DNA of 64,000 nucleotides, from the NCBI GenBank assembly GCA_002355455.1, contig AP017375.1, positions 2,418,001 to 2,482,000 of the forward strand, given 5' to 3'. The notes under the pieces are model-generated. The model did no database searches, was not told where the DNA came from, and saw only the letters and a list, made by a program, of their open reading frames with translations. Source of the stretch: Stanieria sp. NIES-3757. GTDB taxonomy: Bacteria; Cyanobacteriota; Cyanobacteriia; Cyanobacteriales; Xenococcaceae. Numbering within the stretch: the first letter of the stretch is position 1; the number at the start of each line of letters is the position of its first letter. Below, in pieces: positions 25,470 to 36,005 of this stretch. The position numbers and the translations under genes are program-made.

Positions 25470-28400
25470 TTAGCCGATTCCTTCAATTATTCCTTCAGCA
25501 TGATTCACAATATTTCTCAACTCTTCTAACATTTCTTCCTGAACTTCTCGCCACATTCCTCTTTGATTAGCTTCTAATAATCTTTCTGCCAGATCTCTTA
25601 ATGCCCAAGGATTTTTATCCTGAATAAACTGCTGTACTTGTTCATTTAAAATATAAGCTTGGGCTATCCCTTCATACATATAATCTGGAACGCATTTAGT
25701 TGTGGCATCATAAGCAAATAAATAATCTACTGTGGCAGCCATTTCAAATGCACCTTTATAACCATGACGCATTACTCCTGCAATCCATTTAGGATTAATA
25801 ACACGGGAACGATAGACTTTAGCAATTTCTTCTGATAATTTTTTGACTCTGGGATGATTGGGCAGAGAATTATCACCAAAATAAACAATAGGATTTTTTC
25901 CTGTAACAGAACGAACTGCTGCGGTTAAACCTCCTTGAAATTGATAATAATCATCAGAATCTAATAAATCGTGTTCTCTGTTGTCTTGATTTTGTAGCAC
26001 TATCTGGAGTTGTTTTAATCTGTTACCAAAAGCTTCTGGTGCAGAATGTCCGTTTCCTTTAGCATCGTATGCGTAACTACTCCAATTAAGATAAGCACGA
26101 GCTAAATCTTCATCCGTTTGCCAATTCTGCGATTCGATTAAGCCTTGTAAACCTGCACCGTAAGCACCTGGTTTAGAACCAAAAACTCTGTAACTAGCTC
26201 TGGTGAAAGCTAATTGTTCATCTAGTCCTTGTTGCTGCCAAAACTCTGTTTCTGTATTGACTTGGGCAGATAAAGGATTAATTTCTGGAGATTCTTCTAG
26301 AGATGCGATCGCTTTTGTGATATTATTAAATAAGTTGAGTATATTGGGAAAAGAGTCGCGAAAAAAGCCTGATACTCTCACCGTCACATCAACCCTCGGT
26401 CTTCCCAACACCGCAGGAGAAAGTATTTCAAAATCTACTACCCGACGGGAAAAGTTATCCCAAATCGGACGTACTCCCATTAGAGCCATTACTTGGGCAA
26501 TATCATCTCCACCAGTTCGCATGGTAGAAGTTCCCCAAATAGAAATTGCTAAAGATTGGGGATATTCGCCGTTTTCTTGGGTGTAGCGTTCAATTACAGC
26601 TTCTGCTGCCTTACTTCCTACTGCCCAGGCGGTTTCGGTGGGAATAGCACGGATATCTACTGAATAAAAGTTTCTTCCTGTAGGTAGTACTTCTGGTCTA
26701 CCTCTAGTAGGTGCGCCAGATGCGCCACTGGGAACGTATTTGCCATCTAAGGCGTTAAGCAGATTAGTTATTTCCTGGTTAGTTTGCTGGAGGGAAGGGA
26801 GGAGTTGAGTTTCGATCCATTGCAATTGTCGATGAGTATGGGTAAAAGATCCACTGATGAACGTAGATAAACGCTGATAATTAATCTGTGTTAATCCGTG
26901 TGTATCTGTGGACATTGATTGTGATGCACTGATCAAAGCCGATGAACATTTATTATCAATTTGTGCATCTATGCATCTATCTCTAGATAGATTTTTTTCA
27001 ATTAACTCTTCTACTAATTCCGCAGCAATTAATTCTAAAATTTCGACAACGTCTGGAAGATTCTGTGGTGATTTGAAATTAAGACGGGTAAATATTTTCT
27101 TAACAACACCAAGCTTATCTGTAATATCTATCCATCTTCTTTTCTCCTCGTCTCCTCTTCTCCCCTTCTCCTCTGCCTCTTCCTCTCTCCAATTAAGAGG
27201 ATCGAAATCCAAACCTAGATCGAGAGCGATCGCGCTAGTTAAACCAAGGCGATTGAGGTTAGGAAAACGAGCAATCGCTAGAATTAAATCTTTTAATTGT
27301 CTTCCTTGAGGACATTGCCCAAAAATGTGCAAACCATCCCGAATTTGAGCTTCTTTGAGTTCGCAAAGATACCCATCAGCGACAGTGAGGAATTGAGAAA
27401 TGCTTTGAGTATCTAAATCTTTAATTCCCAAATCTCGATCCAGGTTTTCCTGTTGAATTAATTGGGTAATGCGATCGCTAATGGTTGGTAATCTGGAAGG
27501 ATCTAAAGTTTGTGCTTCGTAATATTCATCAATTAGGGTTTCTAGTTTAGCAAGTCCATCATACAATTCGGCACGGGTTAGAGGCGGTGTCAGATGATCG
27601 ATAATTACTGCTTGGGAACGTCTTTTTGCTTGAGAACCTTCCCCTGGATCGTTAACAATGAAAGGATAGATATTGGGAATAGCTTGTAAGGCGACTTCAG
27701 GATAACAACTCGAAGACAATGCCAAACTTTTGCCTGGTAACCATTCCAAATTACCGTGTTTCCCTACATGAACGATCGCTTGTACTTGAAACTTCTCTCT
27801 CAACCAATAATAATAAGCCAGATATTCGTGAGTCGGTTCTAAATCGGGGGCATGATAATTTAAACTCGGATCGCGATCGTATCCTCTTGATGGTTGTATG
27901 CCTACAAAAATATTACCTAATTGAATCCCAGAAATTGATAACTGATCATTTTGTAAGGGTGATTCGCGAATTCTCCCTACATTATCCCATCGGGCAACAA
28001 TTTCCTGTTGAACTTTTTCTGGTAAGGTTTGGAAATACTGTTGATATTCTCCGACTGATAAAGACTGATAAACAGGGCGAATGTGTCGACTTTCTAAATC
28101 GTTAGTAATACCTGTAGTTAAAAGTCTGATTAATTCATCACCAGAAGCAGGTAAATCTTCAACCAAATAACCAGCTTTAGCACAAGCTGTTAAAATTTCA
28201 ATACAACTAGCAGGAGTATCTAAACCAACTCCGTTAGCAATTCTACCGTCTTTGTTAGGATAGTTAGCAAGGATTAAAGCTACTTTTCTTTGATGAAGTG
28301 GAGTTTGTTTTAACTTTACCCAATTAGCAGCTAAATCTGCCACAAAATTAATGCGATCGCAGTCTGGTTGATAGATAACTACATCTGTTTCCAATTTTTC

Positions 28401-29396
28401 TTGCCAATTCTTAATCGATTTAAAAGAAATAGCTGTAGTAATAATCCTTCCGTCTACTTCTGGTAAAGCGACATTCATAGCAACATCTCTAGGAGTCAAA
28501 CCTTGCCAACTAGTTTCCCATTGTGCTTTAGTACTTCCGCTTAAAATTACTTGTAAAACTGGAATATTTAATTGCTGCCAAAATTGAATTTGAGATTCAT
28601 CATTAATTTTTGCTAAAGCAAAACTAGTAGTATTCAGCAAAATTTGTATTGGTTGACTTTGAAAAATATTTAATAATTCTGCTTGAACTTCCTTTTCTCT
28701 CAAAGAAGAAATAAAAATCGGAAGCGGTTCTAAATTTCTGGCGACTAAAGCTTCACAAAGAGCATCAATTACTAAAGTATTGCCTGCCAAATAATGAGAA
28801 CGATAAAACAATATTCCTACTCGATCTCTGGGCTTTGATTTAGTTAAATAAGAATACAAACCAAGCCTAGGAATTATTCGAGGTTGGGGAGGTTGATAGT
28901 TAGTTTTTAAACAAATATCGCTAACAAAACAAAAAGCATTAATGTAATTTTTAATGCCACCTTCGGTGAAATAACGCCATAATTGATTAACCGCAGCTAA
29001 AGCAACTGTCGAATGACTGATTAAATCGGGATCAGGGCGATCATCACCAGGAAGTACCCATAAAGCAGCACCCGTAGCTTCTGTGATTTCTTTTACCGAT
29101 TCTAAACCATAAGACCAATAAGTACGTCCACCTAATAAACGTAGAATAATAACTCTAGCTTCAGATAAGCTCTTTTCTACGTAAGTGTCTATACTTAATT
29201 GTTGCTGTAAATTTAAAAGATTATTTACTCTTATTTCAGGGAAATTACTAGGAAAATAAGTTAAAGATTGAGCTAAAGTCTGAATATCTGTATCAGCAGA
29301 GGTAAGAAAAACAATTGGTGCAGGAGTTTGGTCAACAATAATTACTCCTTCTGTATTAGGATTCCAACCTCCAGGAGTTGCGGTTAATCTGTGCAT
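25470..29396 (-). CDS. cobN: Cobaltochelatase large subunit CobN
   Basis: This 1308-residue member of the CobN/BchH magnesium- and cobalt-chelatase family has HVGKHGNLEWLPGKSLALS, YPFIVNDPGEGSQAKRRSQAVIIDHLTPPLTRAELYD, and GAPTRGRPEVLPTGRNFYSVD, with MRTGGDDIAQVMALMGVRP near the C-terminal third. The LTRAELYDGL context and length point to CobN and not ChlH. It inserts cobalt into hydrogenobyrinic acid diamide (cobalamin pathway). Two stretches look foreign: an Arg/Glu-rich patch at about 735-753, and residues about 827-849 encoded by a CACAGAT/ACGGATTAACACAGAT-like repeat. Both keep the frame. No riboswitch is visible in the 100-base gap to the divergent kinase gene. Confidence 0.9.
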   Translation of the reverse strand: MHRLTATPGGWNPNTEGVIIVDQTPAPIVFLTSADTDIQTLAQSLTYFPSNFPEIRVNNLLNLQQQLSIDTYVEKSLSEARVIILRLLGGRTYWSYGLESVKEITEATGAALWVLPGDDRPDPDLISHSTVALAAVNQLWRYFTEGGIKNYINAFCFVSDICLKTNYQPPQPRIIPRLGLYSYLTKSKPRDRVGILFYRSHYLAGNTLVIDALCEALVARNLEPLPIFISSLREKEVQAELLNIFQSQPIQILLNTTSFALAKINDESQIQFWQQLNIPVLQVILSGSTKAQWETSWQGLTPRDVAMNVALPEVDGRIITTAISFKSIKNWQEKLETDVVIYQPDCDRINFVADLAANWVKLKQTPLHQRKVALILANYPNKDGRIANGVGLDTPASCIEILTACAKAGYLVEDLPASGDELIRLLTTGITNDLESRHIRPVYQSLSVGEYQQYFQTLPEKVQQEIVARWDNVGRIRESPLQNDQLSISGIQLGNIFVGIQPSRGYDRDPSLNYHAPDLEPTHEYLAYYYWLREKFQVQAIVHVGKHGNLEWLPGKSLALSSSCYPEVALQAIPNIYPFIVNDPGEGSQAKRRSQAVIIDHLTPPLTRAELYDGLAKLETLIDEYYEAQTLDPSRLPTISDRITQLIQQENLDRDLGIKDLDTQSISQFLTVADGYLCELKEAQIRDGLHIFGQCPQGRQLKDLILAIARFPNLNRLGLTSAIALDLGLDFDPLNWREEEAEEKGRRGDEEKRRWIDITDKLGVVKKIFTRLNFKSPQNLPDVVEILELIAAELVEELIEKNLSRDRCIDAQIDNKCSSALISASQSMSTDTHGLTQINYQRLSTFISGSFTHTHRQLQWIETQLLPSLQQTNQEITNLLNALDGKYVPSGASGAPTRGRPEVLPTGRNFYSVDIRAIPTETAWAVGSKAAEAVIERYTQENGEYPQSLAISIWGTSTMRTGGDDIAQVMALMGVRPIWDNFSRRVVDFEILSPAVLGRPRVDVTVRVSGFFRDSFPNILNLFNNITKAIASLEESPEINPLSAQVNTETEFWQQQGLDEQLAFTRASYRVFGSKPGAYGAGLQGLIESQNWQTDEDLARAYLNWSSYAYDAKGNGHSAPEAFGNRLKQLQIVLQNQDNREHDLLDSDDYYQFQGGLTAAVRSVTGKNPIVYFGDNSLPNHPRVKKLSEEIAKVYRSRVINPKWIAGVMRHGYKGAFEMAATVDYLFAYDATTKCVPDYMYEGIAQAYILNEQVQQFIQDKNPWALRDLAERLLEANQRGMWREVQEEMLEELRNIVNHAEGIIEGIG

Positions 29397-29503
29397 AATT
29401 GATCGGCTAATCTTGAGAAATAATTACAGTTTAGATTAAGAGCTACAAAATAAGAGATGCTTAGAATAGACAGCGTAGTGTTGTTTGCTGCCTAACTGTG
29501 AGA

Positions 29504-31813
29504 ATGTCTATTTTTCACCCTTTTATCATTAAGAGAAAGATATCCAGTGCAAGTTTTGAACAACTTTATTCTCTCTGGAAGAAAACAGCTAAACAAACAG
29601 GTGAAGAAACAATATTCTTTACCGAAGAGATGTTTTTATCTTTAATAACTCCTGAAAAAACTAATCTGGAAATAGATGGCAAACTCGAAAAATTTTGTTT
29701 ATTAATAACGCCACAATTAAACGCATTACTATTAGGAAGATTCGACAGAATAAGTGAATCTTACCAGATAAGTATTACTTTCGATCACAATGCGATCGCA
29801 GATTATTTTAATCGATTGACTGAACAATATCAAGTTAATCTCAATTCTTTTAAAACTTTACAAGAGCGCGTAATCTTAAGATTAAATAATTTTTGGAACC
29901 CTATGAATGAATTTACTTGTCAAGTCATCAATATTTTAACTTCCAATCCCAATTATGAAAATTATCCAACCTTTTTTAATAATCTTCCAGTTGAAGAAAT
30001 TATTCATTATCAAGTAGAACAAGAACGAATTCTCAATCAAGTCAAAATTCAAATCAGTCAACATACAGATTTGCCAGAAATTATTCAAACCGCAATCGAG
30101 CAAGTTTGTGATTTATTATCGTTAGATCGATTAGTTGTTTATCAATTAGATATGTCAATTGATTCAATTGAATTTAGTCACCACAATACTAAATTAATTG
30201 ATACTGTTACTTATGAAGCTAAGTCTTCTGATGATATTAGTTCAATTTTGTATTTTCAAGACGAAGTTTGTTTTCAAGACGTTACAGAATCTAAACACAA
30301 ATATCGTAATGGATTTAGTTTAGTTGTTAATGATACGAAAACAGGTATAACAATTAATCCTTGTCTTCAAGAATTGATGAAAAAATTAAATATTAGAGCC
30401 AAGTTAGTCACACCGATTAATGTTCACGATAAACTTTGGGGATTTTTAATTGCCCATCAATGTTTGACCCCAAGACAATGGCAAAGTAGAGAGATCAGAT
30501 TTCTGAAGCAAATTGCTGAATATCTTGCTATTGCCATTTATCAAAATCAATCTTATCAACAATTACAAGCACAAAAACAATTATTAGAAGAACAAGTTAA
30601 TACCAAAGCTAAACAATTACAAGATGCTTTACTTGCTGCACAAGTCGCTAGTCAATCTAAACATGAATTTATTGGTAGTATTAGCCATGAATTACGAACA
30701 CCGCTGACCTGTATTATTGGCTTATCTGGTACTTTATTGCATTGGTCATTAGCTAATGGAAAAATTCCTCTTCCTGTAGAAAAACAACAACAATATCTCA
30801 AAACTATTCAAGATAGTGGTAAGCAACTTTTATCCTTAATCAATAATATTTTAGAAGTTTCAGAACTAGAAGCTGGCAAATATTTGTTAAATATTAGTCG
30901 TTTTTCCTTACAAGAATTAGCTCAAAATGCTTTACAATTTGTTCAAGAAGATGCTCAAAATAAACAAATTAGTTTGAATTTAGAATTTCAAGTAAAGCCA
31001 GAAGAAAATCTATTTGATGCAGATCGAGATAGATTGAACGAAATCTTACTTAATTTATTGAGTAATGGAATTAAATTTACCCCTGCGGGAGGAAAAGTTA
31101 CGCTCAGAATTTGGAAAGAAAAACAACAGGCTATTTTTGAAGTTGAAGATAATGGAATTGGTATTTCTCAACAACAACTACCTTTACTCTTTGAAAAGTT
31201 TAAGCAATTAGAAAGTTTTCTGCAACGTACTCATGGAGGAGTGGGGCTAGGTTTAGCTTTGACTAAGCAATTAGTGGAATTACATGGTGGTAATATTTCG
31301 GTAGAATCTGTTTTAGGAGAAGGTTCTGTTTTTACTGTTTATCTACCTAATCAAACTTTGGAAAAATCACCAGTAGATGAAGATTTAGTGTACAGCGATC
31401 AGTCTGAAGGGCTAGCACTAAGAAATCGCGAAATTATTCAGACAAAAACTATTATTTTAATTGCTCAATACGAAGAAAATGCTAATTTACTTTGTCAATT
31501 AATTCCGTCTGCTGGTTACCAAATTGTTTGGTTAATTAATATTGAAACAGTTATTGAACAAATTCCTGTTTTAAATCCCAGTTTGCTAATTATCGATCAA
31601 AGTTTTTCTACTGACGAAATTAAGCAATTAAAAGATAATTTACCAGAAATTAATCGAGATAATTCTTTAAAATTAATTCTGTTACATTCTCAGTTAAATG
31701 AACAAGAACAAGAAGATTTTTCAGCACAAGGTATAGATGATTACTTGTCCTTATCAATGACTCCAAATGAGTTACTCGAAAAAATTGATGCTTTCATGCT
31801 TAACGCCAATTGA
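29504..31813 (+). CDS. DICT-GAF hybrid sensor histidine kinase
   Basis: The product has about 769 residues. The N-terminal 150 residues resemble the DICT sensor domain found in cyanobacterial kinases and cyclases. A GAF domain spans about 180-350, and a coiled coil follows. HisKA carries the phospho-acceptor His in [10 protein letters not shown] (about 395). HATPase_c has DADRDRLNEILLNLLSNGIKFT, VEDNGIGIS and GGVGLGLALTKQLVELHGG. A C-terminal receiver-like domain (about 645-765) keeps only LLIIDQS of the usual motifs and looks degenerate. The in-frame GTG at 29498 is an alternative start two codons upstream. It diverges from cobN. The signal is unknown; DICT and GAF with no PAS suggest light or redox sensing. 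Confidence 0.8.
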   Translation: MSIFHPFIIKRKISSASFEQLYSLWKKTAKQTGEETIFFTEEMFLSLITPEKTNLEIDGKLEKFCLLITPQLNALLLGRFDRISESYQISITFDHNAIADYFNRLTEQYQVNLNSFKTLQERVILRLNNFWNPMNEFTCQVINILTSNPNYENYPTFFNNLPVEEIIHYQVEQERILNQVKIQISQHTDLPEIIQTAIEQVCDLLSLDRLVVYQLDMSIDSIEFSHHNTKLIDTVTYEAKSSDDISSILYFQDEVCFQDVTESKHKYRNGFSLVVNDTKTGITINPCLQELMKKLNIRAKLVTPINVHDKLWGFLIAHQCLTPRQWQSREIRFLKQIAEYLAIAIYQNQSYQQLQAQKQLLEEQVNTKAKQLQDALLAAQVASQSKHEFIGSISHELRTPLTCIIGLSGTLLHWSLANGKIPLPVEKQQQYLKTIQDSGKQLLSLINNILEVSELEAGKYLLNISRFSLQELAQNALQFVQEDAQNKQISLNLEFQVKPEENLFDADRDRLNEILLNLLSNGIKFTPAGGKVTLRIWKEKQQAIFEVEDNGIGISQQQLPLLFEKFKQLESFLQRTHGGVGLGLALTKQLVELHGGNISVESVLGEGSVFTVYLPNQTLEKSPVDEDLVYSDQSEGLALRNREIIQTKTIILIAQYEENANLLCQLIPSAGYQIVWLINIETVIEQIPVLNPSLLIIDQSFSTDEIKQLKDNLPEINRDNSLKLILLHSQLNEQEQEDFSAQGIDDYLSLSMTPNELLEKIDAFMLNAN

Positions 31814-31981
31814 GAAGACGGAGCGTATAAAGTGCGGAGATAACCTTTGCAAACAGCTCTACATTTCGCTCCGCAAATTCATTAAATTTTTACACAAAAT
31901 TATAGCTCATCTAAGTTATTCAGAAGAACAAAACTAATTAATTGTGTTTGATTAAACTGAAAATAGTTGTAAATTAAATGA

Positions 31982-32935
31982 TCAAGCGACATATTTGGAA
32001 AACTGAAAATAATTTAATAACTCTGTTAAAGTGACGTTATCTGCTGTAGGAGTTTGTTTTTCTAGGGCTTGAATAGTTTTGAGATTGAGATATTGAAAGA
32101 CTTGTTCTTGTAAAATTAGCTGAGAAGCTGCGGTAAAATCCTGAATTTCTTGATGCAATCTAGCTTCTCTTCCTTTGGCAAAATTAACTAGCAAACGAGC
32201 AGATTTAAGTAATCTTCTTCTAATTTCTTCTCTTTTTTGTTGAGCTATCAATTGAGTTGATGGCTCTAAACAATTTGATAATAAGAATGGTGTCAGATCG
32301 GGATTTTCTTCTAGAAAAATTAGGACACTTTCTCGACGATATGCTTCTATACCTTCCATTCCTAAAGTTCCTAAATCGGCTAAACCAATAATTCTTGCCA
32401 CTACTGAGATTTTTGGTCGAGATTGATAGAGTAAAGGTTGATAAATTGAATCTTGTTTTGAATCATAATTACAAATTGTAGCTCTGATAGCTTGAGAAAT
32501 AATTTTCAGGTCTTGTTTGGTAAAACAAACTGAGCTATTAAGCTTCTGGTTCATTAGCTTTTGATTGAGATTATTAATATAGGCAAATAATTTATTAATA
32601 GTAGTTTTTTCGCTTAAGCCCAAAGGTCTTCTTCGAGGCGTGTATAATTCATCAGACGGAACATATTCTTGTACGAGATCGTGAGTAATAGCACTAAGTT
32701 GAATTAAGCTTTTAATGCGCTCAATATTTTTTAATTCTTGAAAGTTTTCTGGATCTAACTCAAGAGCTTGAAAAATTATTAAAGCTCTACGCTCAACAGC
32801 ATAAGCATGATTGATCGTATGATAATAAAGTTTTTTTTGTTTCGTTTCTTTAATAATTTCTTCTATCGCAAACTGCTCTACTAATTGAACTATTTCTGCA
32901 AAGGATTGAGGAATTTCTTTTTTGTCATCATTCAT
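31982..32935 (-). CDS. HD-domain protein (putative phosphohydrolase)
   Basis: The product has about 317 residues. The metal-binding pattern of the HD superfamily is visible: YYHTINHAYAVERRA (about 40-54) and SAITHDLVQEY (about 82-92), then a mostly helical C-terminal half. Substrates of such proteins range from nucleotides to cyclic dinucleotides; the family here is not clear. I start at the ATG at 32935; a TTG two codons upstream is possible. No clear operon partner. Confidence 0.6.
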   Translation of the reverse strand: MNDDKKEIPQSFAEIVQLVEQFAIEEIIKETKQKKLYYHTINHAYAVERRALIIFQALELDPENFQELKNIERIKSLIQLSAITHDLVQEYVPSDELYTPRRRPLGLSEKTTINKLFAYINNLNQKLMNQKLNSSVCFTKQDLKIISQAIRATICNYDSKQDSIYQPLLYQSRPKISVVARIIGLADLGTLGMEGIEAYRRESVLIFLEENPDLTPFLLSNCLEPSTQLIAQQKREEIRRRLLKSARLLVNFAKGREARLHQEIQDFTAASQLILQEQVFQYLNLKTIQALEKQTPTADNVTLTELLNYFQFSKYVA

Positions 32936-33249
32936 TGACAAGTTAAATTACATACTTTCATCAAAATTAAGCAAATATTTAGTAAGTATTGAAATATCCG
33001 GTTGGTACTTTGTTAATCAGAAAACAATTAATTAAATTTAATATAATTTTGAAAGACAATTTGAGCAAACCCTTGGACTAACAGCTAAAAATTACTCAAA
33101 TCTAAGCAGATGAGACGATTCAAGAATATCAATAGCTACTATAGTCGTCAAGCAATTTAAAGATTTTACTTACAATTAATGGGACTTTCAATCTGATAAT
33201 TGTAGAAAGAAAGCCCCACCAAATAAATAATTGTTGAATCCCAAATAAT

Positions 33250-34182
33250 TTAGCTGCGCCAAACTTGTTCGAGAACTCGATCTGGTTTAAGATCAGCCAA
33301 TTTCCCAGTCGATGATTGAAGACTGAGATAATTGTCGCTCTTTGGAGGAAGTATTTTTTTCTCCTCAATTGAACTAGACAAAGCGATCGTATAAGTACTA
33401 GTAGCTATAGCTAGATACATAGGAACACTAACCGTACAAAGTAACAAGTTAGCTCCTGCTACTGTGGCAGCTAATTTACCTAAATCAGTAGGTGTAATTG
33501 TTTTGAGAGACGGAACAGCTTGTTGAATATCACTAATCCATTTTCCATTATTGGCATCTTGTAGTAAGACAATGGGTAGCTCGGGTTGTTTCAAGCGAAT
33601 ATCTGTTACTATTTTTTGCCAACTAGCCAGAGGATAAAGGTCTGAACTGCTATAAAGCAGAATATAACCACTATCTTTGATATCTAGGCGATTGGTTTCA
33701 TTTTCTGTCCAATTAATGTCATTTTTAGGTACGTTGATTTTAATTGACGGACAAGGAACATCGATTCCTAATCCTGTTAATAAATCATGGTAGGTATGAG
33801 CTTTAAACTGTTCTGATTTGAAAGGAACTGAACTAGAAAGTAACCAAACATTGTTGTTTTGATACCCAACTCGAACAGGAATCCCATTCAGCCAAAGTAA
33901 TAGTTCAACAAACCAAGGAGTTCCAGTAGTCAAAGCAACATCATATTCACGATCACGGATAATGCCTAGAAGATTCAGATAATCAGCTAGACTACTGCGA
34001 TCGCGATAGTCAAAGAGCAAAACATCATCGACATTTTTACAGATTCGATAGGCAGCTTTAGCACGGGGTTCTACTAAAACATCAATAACGGCGTTAGGAT
34101 GTTTACTCTTGAGTGTTTCAAGGGTAGGGAAAAAGAGAATTTGATCGCCGATTCCACCAGGAACGAGGGCTAGTATTCGCAT
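33250..34182 (-). CDS. Glycosyltransferase family 9-like protein (ADP-heptose transferase type)
   Basis: This 310-residue GT-B protein begins MRILALVPGGIGDQILFFPTLETLK, the GT9 donor/acceptor loop. It has DVALTTGTPWFVELLLWLNGIPVRVGY in the N-lobe and GYILLYSSSDLYPLASWQKIV in the C-lobe, where the heptosyltransferase HxGxS motif is replaced. The family builds lipopolysaccharide or glycan chains. The C-lobe is short and some catalytic positions are unclear, so donor and activity are uncertain. It diverges from ispD with 92 bases between them. Confidence 0.75.
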   Translation of the reverse strand: MRILALVPGGIGDQILFFPTLETLKSKHPNAVIDVLVEPRAKAAYRICKNVDDVLLFDYRDRSSLADYLNLLGIIRDREYDVALTTGTPWFVELLLWLNGIPVRVGYQNNNVWLLSSSVPFKSEQFKAHTYHDLLTGLGIDVPCPSIKINVPKNDINWTENETNRLDIKDSGYILLYSSSDLYPLASWQKIVTDIRLKQPELPIVLLQDANNGKWISDIQQAVPSLKTITPTDLGKLAATVAGANLLLCTVSVPMYLAIATSTYTIALSSSIEEKKILPPKSDNYLSLQSSTGKLADLKPDRVLEQVWRS

Positions 34183-34274
34183 CTTTTAGGAATAATGATA
34201 TAGACCTTACATCTGTTGCTCAATTTTAATGGAAGATATACCTAAACCGTTTATTTTTTAGGGAAAAATCGCAA

Positions 34275-34955
34275 ATGTATTTATTAATTCCTGCTGCGGG
34301 AATGGGTCGTCGGATGGGTAGCGATCGCAATAAACTCTTATTACAATTGCAGGGAAAGCCTTTACTCGCCTGGACTTTACTGGCAGCAGAGGCTGCTCAA
34401 ACAATCGAATGGATTGGGATTATGGGACAATCTCTGGATTTCCCAGATTTTCAGACGATGATTGCTGAACTTCCCTTGACTAAGCCGATTGAACTGATCC
34501 AAGGCGGAGAAACCCGTCAAGAGTCGGTTTATAATGGCTTACAAGCTCTCCCAGATCAAGCCAAGCAAGTTTTGATCCATGATGGAGCTAGATGTTTAGC
34601 TACACCAGATTTATTTGACCGTTGTGCGGATGCTTTGGCAGATTGTCAAGGGTTAATTGCAGCTATTCCTGTCAAAGACACGATCAAAATTGTTGATAGT
34701 TCGGGATATATTGAGGATACCCCAGACCGAAGCAACCTCTGGGCTGCCCAAACTCCCCAAGGATTTGATGTTCAATTATTAAAACAAGCTCACCAAAAAG
34801 GGCTTCAGTTGGGTTGGCAGGTAACTGATGACGCTGCTTTATTTGAAAGATGTCAACTACCCGTCAAAATCGTGATGGGGGAAGAAACCAACCTCAAAAT
34901 TACGACTCCCGTCGATCTAGCGATCGCTGAATTTATCCTTCAGCAAAGAGGTTAA
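34275..34955 (+). CDS. ispD: 2-C-methyl-D-erythritol 4-phosphate cytidylyltransferase IspD
   Basis: This 226-residue MEP-pathway enzyme makes CDP-methylerythritol for isoprenoids. Motifs: [27 protein letters not shown] (CTP loop with Arg and Lys), [36 protein letters not shown] and TDDAALFE. The length is normal. Its stop codon overlaps that of the convergent trpA: the four bases TTAA at 34952-34955 supply both stops. Confidence 0.95.
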   Translation: MYLLIPAAGMGRRMGSDRNKLLLQLQGKPLLAWTLLAAEAAQTIEWIGIMGQSLDFPDFQTMIAELPLTKPIELIQGGETRQESVYNGLQALPDQAKQVLIHDGARCLATPDLFDRCADALADCQGLIAAIPVKDTIKIVDSSGYIEDTPDRSNLWAAQTPQGFDVQLLKQAHQKGLQLGWQVTDDAALFERCQLPVKIVMGEETNLKITTPVDLAIAEFILQQRG

Positions 34956-35752
34956 GAGATCGCCTGTTTTAAACTCCGACAAAAATCTCCAATTTCTTTT
35001 AACCCTTCCTCTGGGTTTTCTGTGGCTAACCGTTTGACAAAAGCACTACCAACAATGGCAGCATCAGCCCCCCAATCTTTGACTTGTTGGGCTTGTTCGG
35101 GGGAGGAAATGCCAAATCCTACGCCAATCGGTTTATCCGTCACCGAGCGTAAATCAACCAGTAAATCGCCCACGCGAGTAGCAACTTGAGTCCGCATCCC
35201 AGTCACACCAGTTACAGAAACTAGATAAATAAAACCTTGAGATTTTGCTGCGATCGCTTTAATTCTCTCAATCGGGCTAGTAGGAGCAACTAATAATGTA
35301 ACTTCAATCCCCAATTCTGTAGCTGGTGTCAGCAGTATTTCTGCTTCTTCTAAGGGAAGATCGGGAATAACTAAACCTTGTACTCCTGCTGCTTTAATTT
35401 TCTCCAAAAAAGTTTTTATTCCCAAATAATATATGGGATTGTAGTAATTAAAAAGAATAATCGGAGTATTAATTTCTGTTCTTACTTCTTGAACTACAGC
35501 TAAAACATCGTCTAAAGTTACTCCTCGTTGTAACGCCCTGGTAGCAGCAGCTTGAATTGTCGGACCATCTGCTAAAGGATCGGAATAAGGTACACCTAAT
35601 TCAATTAGATCGGCTCCATTATTTGCCAGCATTTTTAAAGCTTTAACTGTTGTTTCTAAATTAGGATCGCCAGCAGTAATAAAAGGAATCAAAGCACATT
35701 CAGAACGTTGCTTAAGAGATTGAAAGCAGTCAGAAACAGAAATCATAGCCAT
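34952..35752 (-). CDS. trpA: Tryptophan synthase alpha subunit TrpA
   Basis: The product has 266 residues. The alpha-subunit barrel has [13 protein letters not shown], the catalytic Glu in [34 protein letters not shown], the catalytic Asp in [23 protein letters not shown] and [12 protein letters not shown]. It cleaves indole-3-glycerol phosphate and channels indole to TrpB (not in the window). It follows the DUF3007 gene and ndhL on the same strand, an order found in many cyanobacteria. Confidence 0.96.
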   Translation of the reverse strand: MAMISVSDCFQSLKQRSECALIPFITAGDPNLETTVKALKMLANNGADLIELGVPYSDPLADGPTIQAAATRALQRGVTLDDVLAVVQEVRTEINTPIILFNYYNPIYYLGIKTFLEKIKAAGVQGLVIPDLPLEEAEILLTPATELGIEVTLLVAPTSPIERIKAIAAKSQGFIYLVSVTGVTGMRTQVATRVGDLLVDLRSVTDKPIGVGFGISSPEQAQQVKDWGADAAIVGSAFVKRLATENPEEGLKEIGDFCRSLKQAIS

Positions 35753-35897
35753 TTAAAAAAAGTTAAAAATTAAAAGTTAAAAGCTTGCACGCTCGCAAAG
35801 CGAATGTGTCAAAAATTACAAGCTATAAGTTTCGATTTTGGTTGGAAATATTTTCAAACCAAGCAAAATTTTTTCAACTAGACAAAAATAAACAGCC

Positions 35898-35923
35898 GTT
35901 TTGAAAAGAGATAATTTCAAAAC
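35898..35923 (-). terminator. Probable terminator after the DUF3007 gene
   Basis: GTTTTGAAA and TTTCAAAAC form a 9-bp stem with an 8-base loop. On the minus strand it is followed by GGCTGTTTATTTTTG, a T-rich tail. It would separate trpA from ndhL/DUF3007 transcripts. Confidence 0.45.
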
Positions 35924-35962
35924 AGCCAGGTTAATATTTTCTCACTAATTAGCTCATCGGTA

Positions 35963-35983
35963 CACCGCGATTAAATCGCGGTG
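35963..35983. repeat. G/C-rich palindrome CACCGCGATT/AATCGCGGTG
   Basis: Ten-base arms are separated by one base, in the 3' flank of the DUF3007 gene. It would fold as an 8-bp hairpin with a five-base loop and may form part of a double terminator or be a mobile palindrome. Confidence 0.5.
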
Positions 35984-36005
35984 CCTGCATCTGGGCAGTC
36001 AAACT

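Noticed and set aside
26203-28105. Plus-strand open frames across cobN
   Set aside because: They are antisense frames inside a strongly conserved gene, with no own start signals or family motifs.
29397-29497. Cobalamin riboswitch upstream of cobN
   Set aside because: Only about 100 bases separate cobN from the divergent kinase gene and no B12-box-like core is visible.
33129-33368. 79-residue minus-strand open frame
   Set aside because: It overlaps the C-terminal part of the GT9 gene in another frame and continues into AT-rich spacer; composition is not protein-like.
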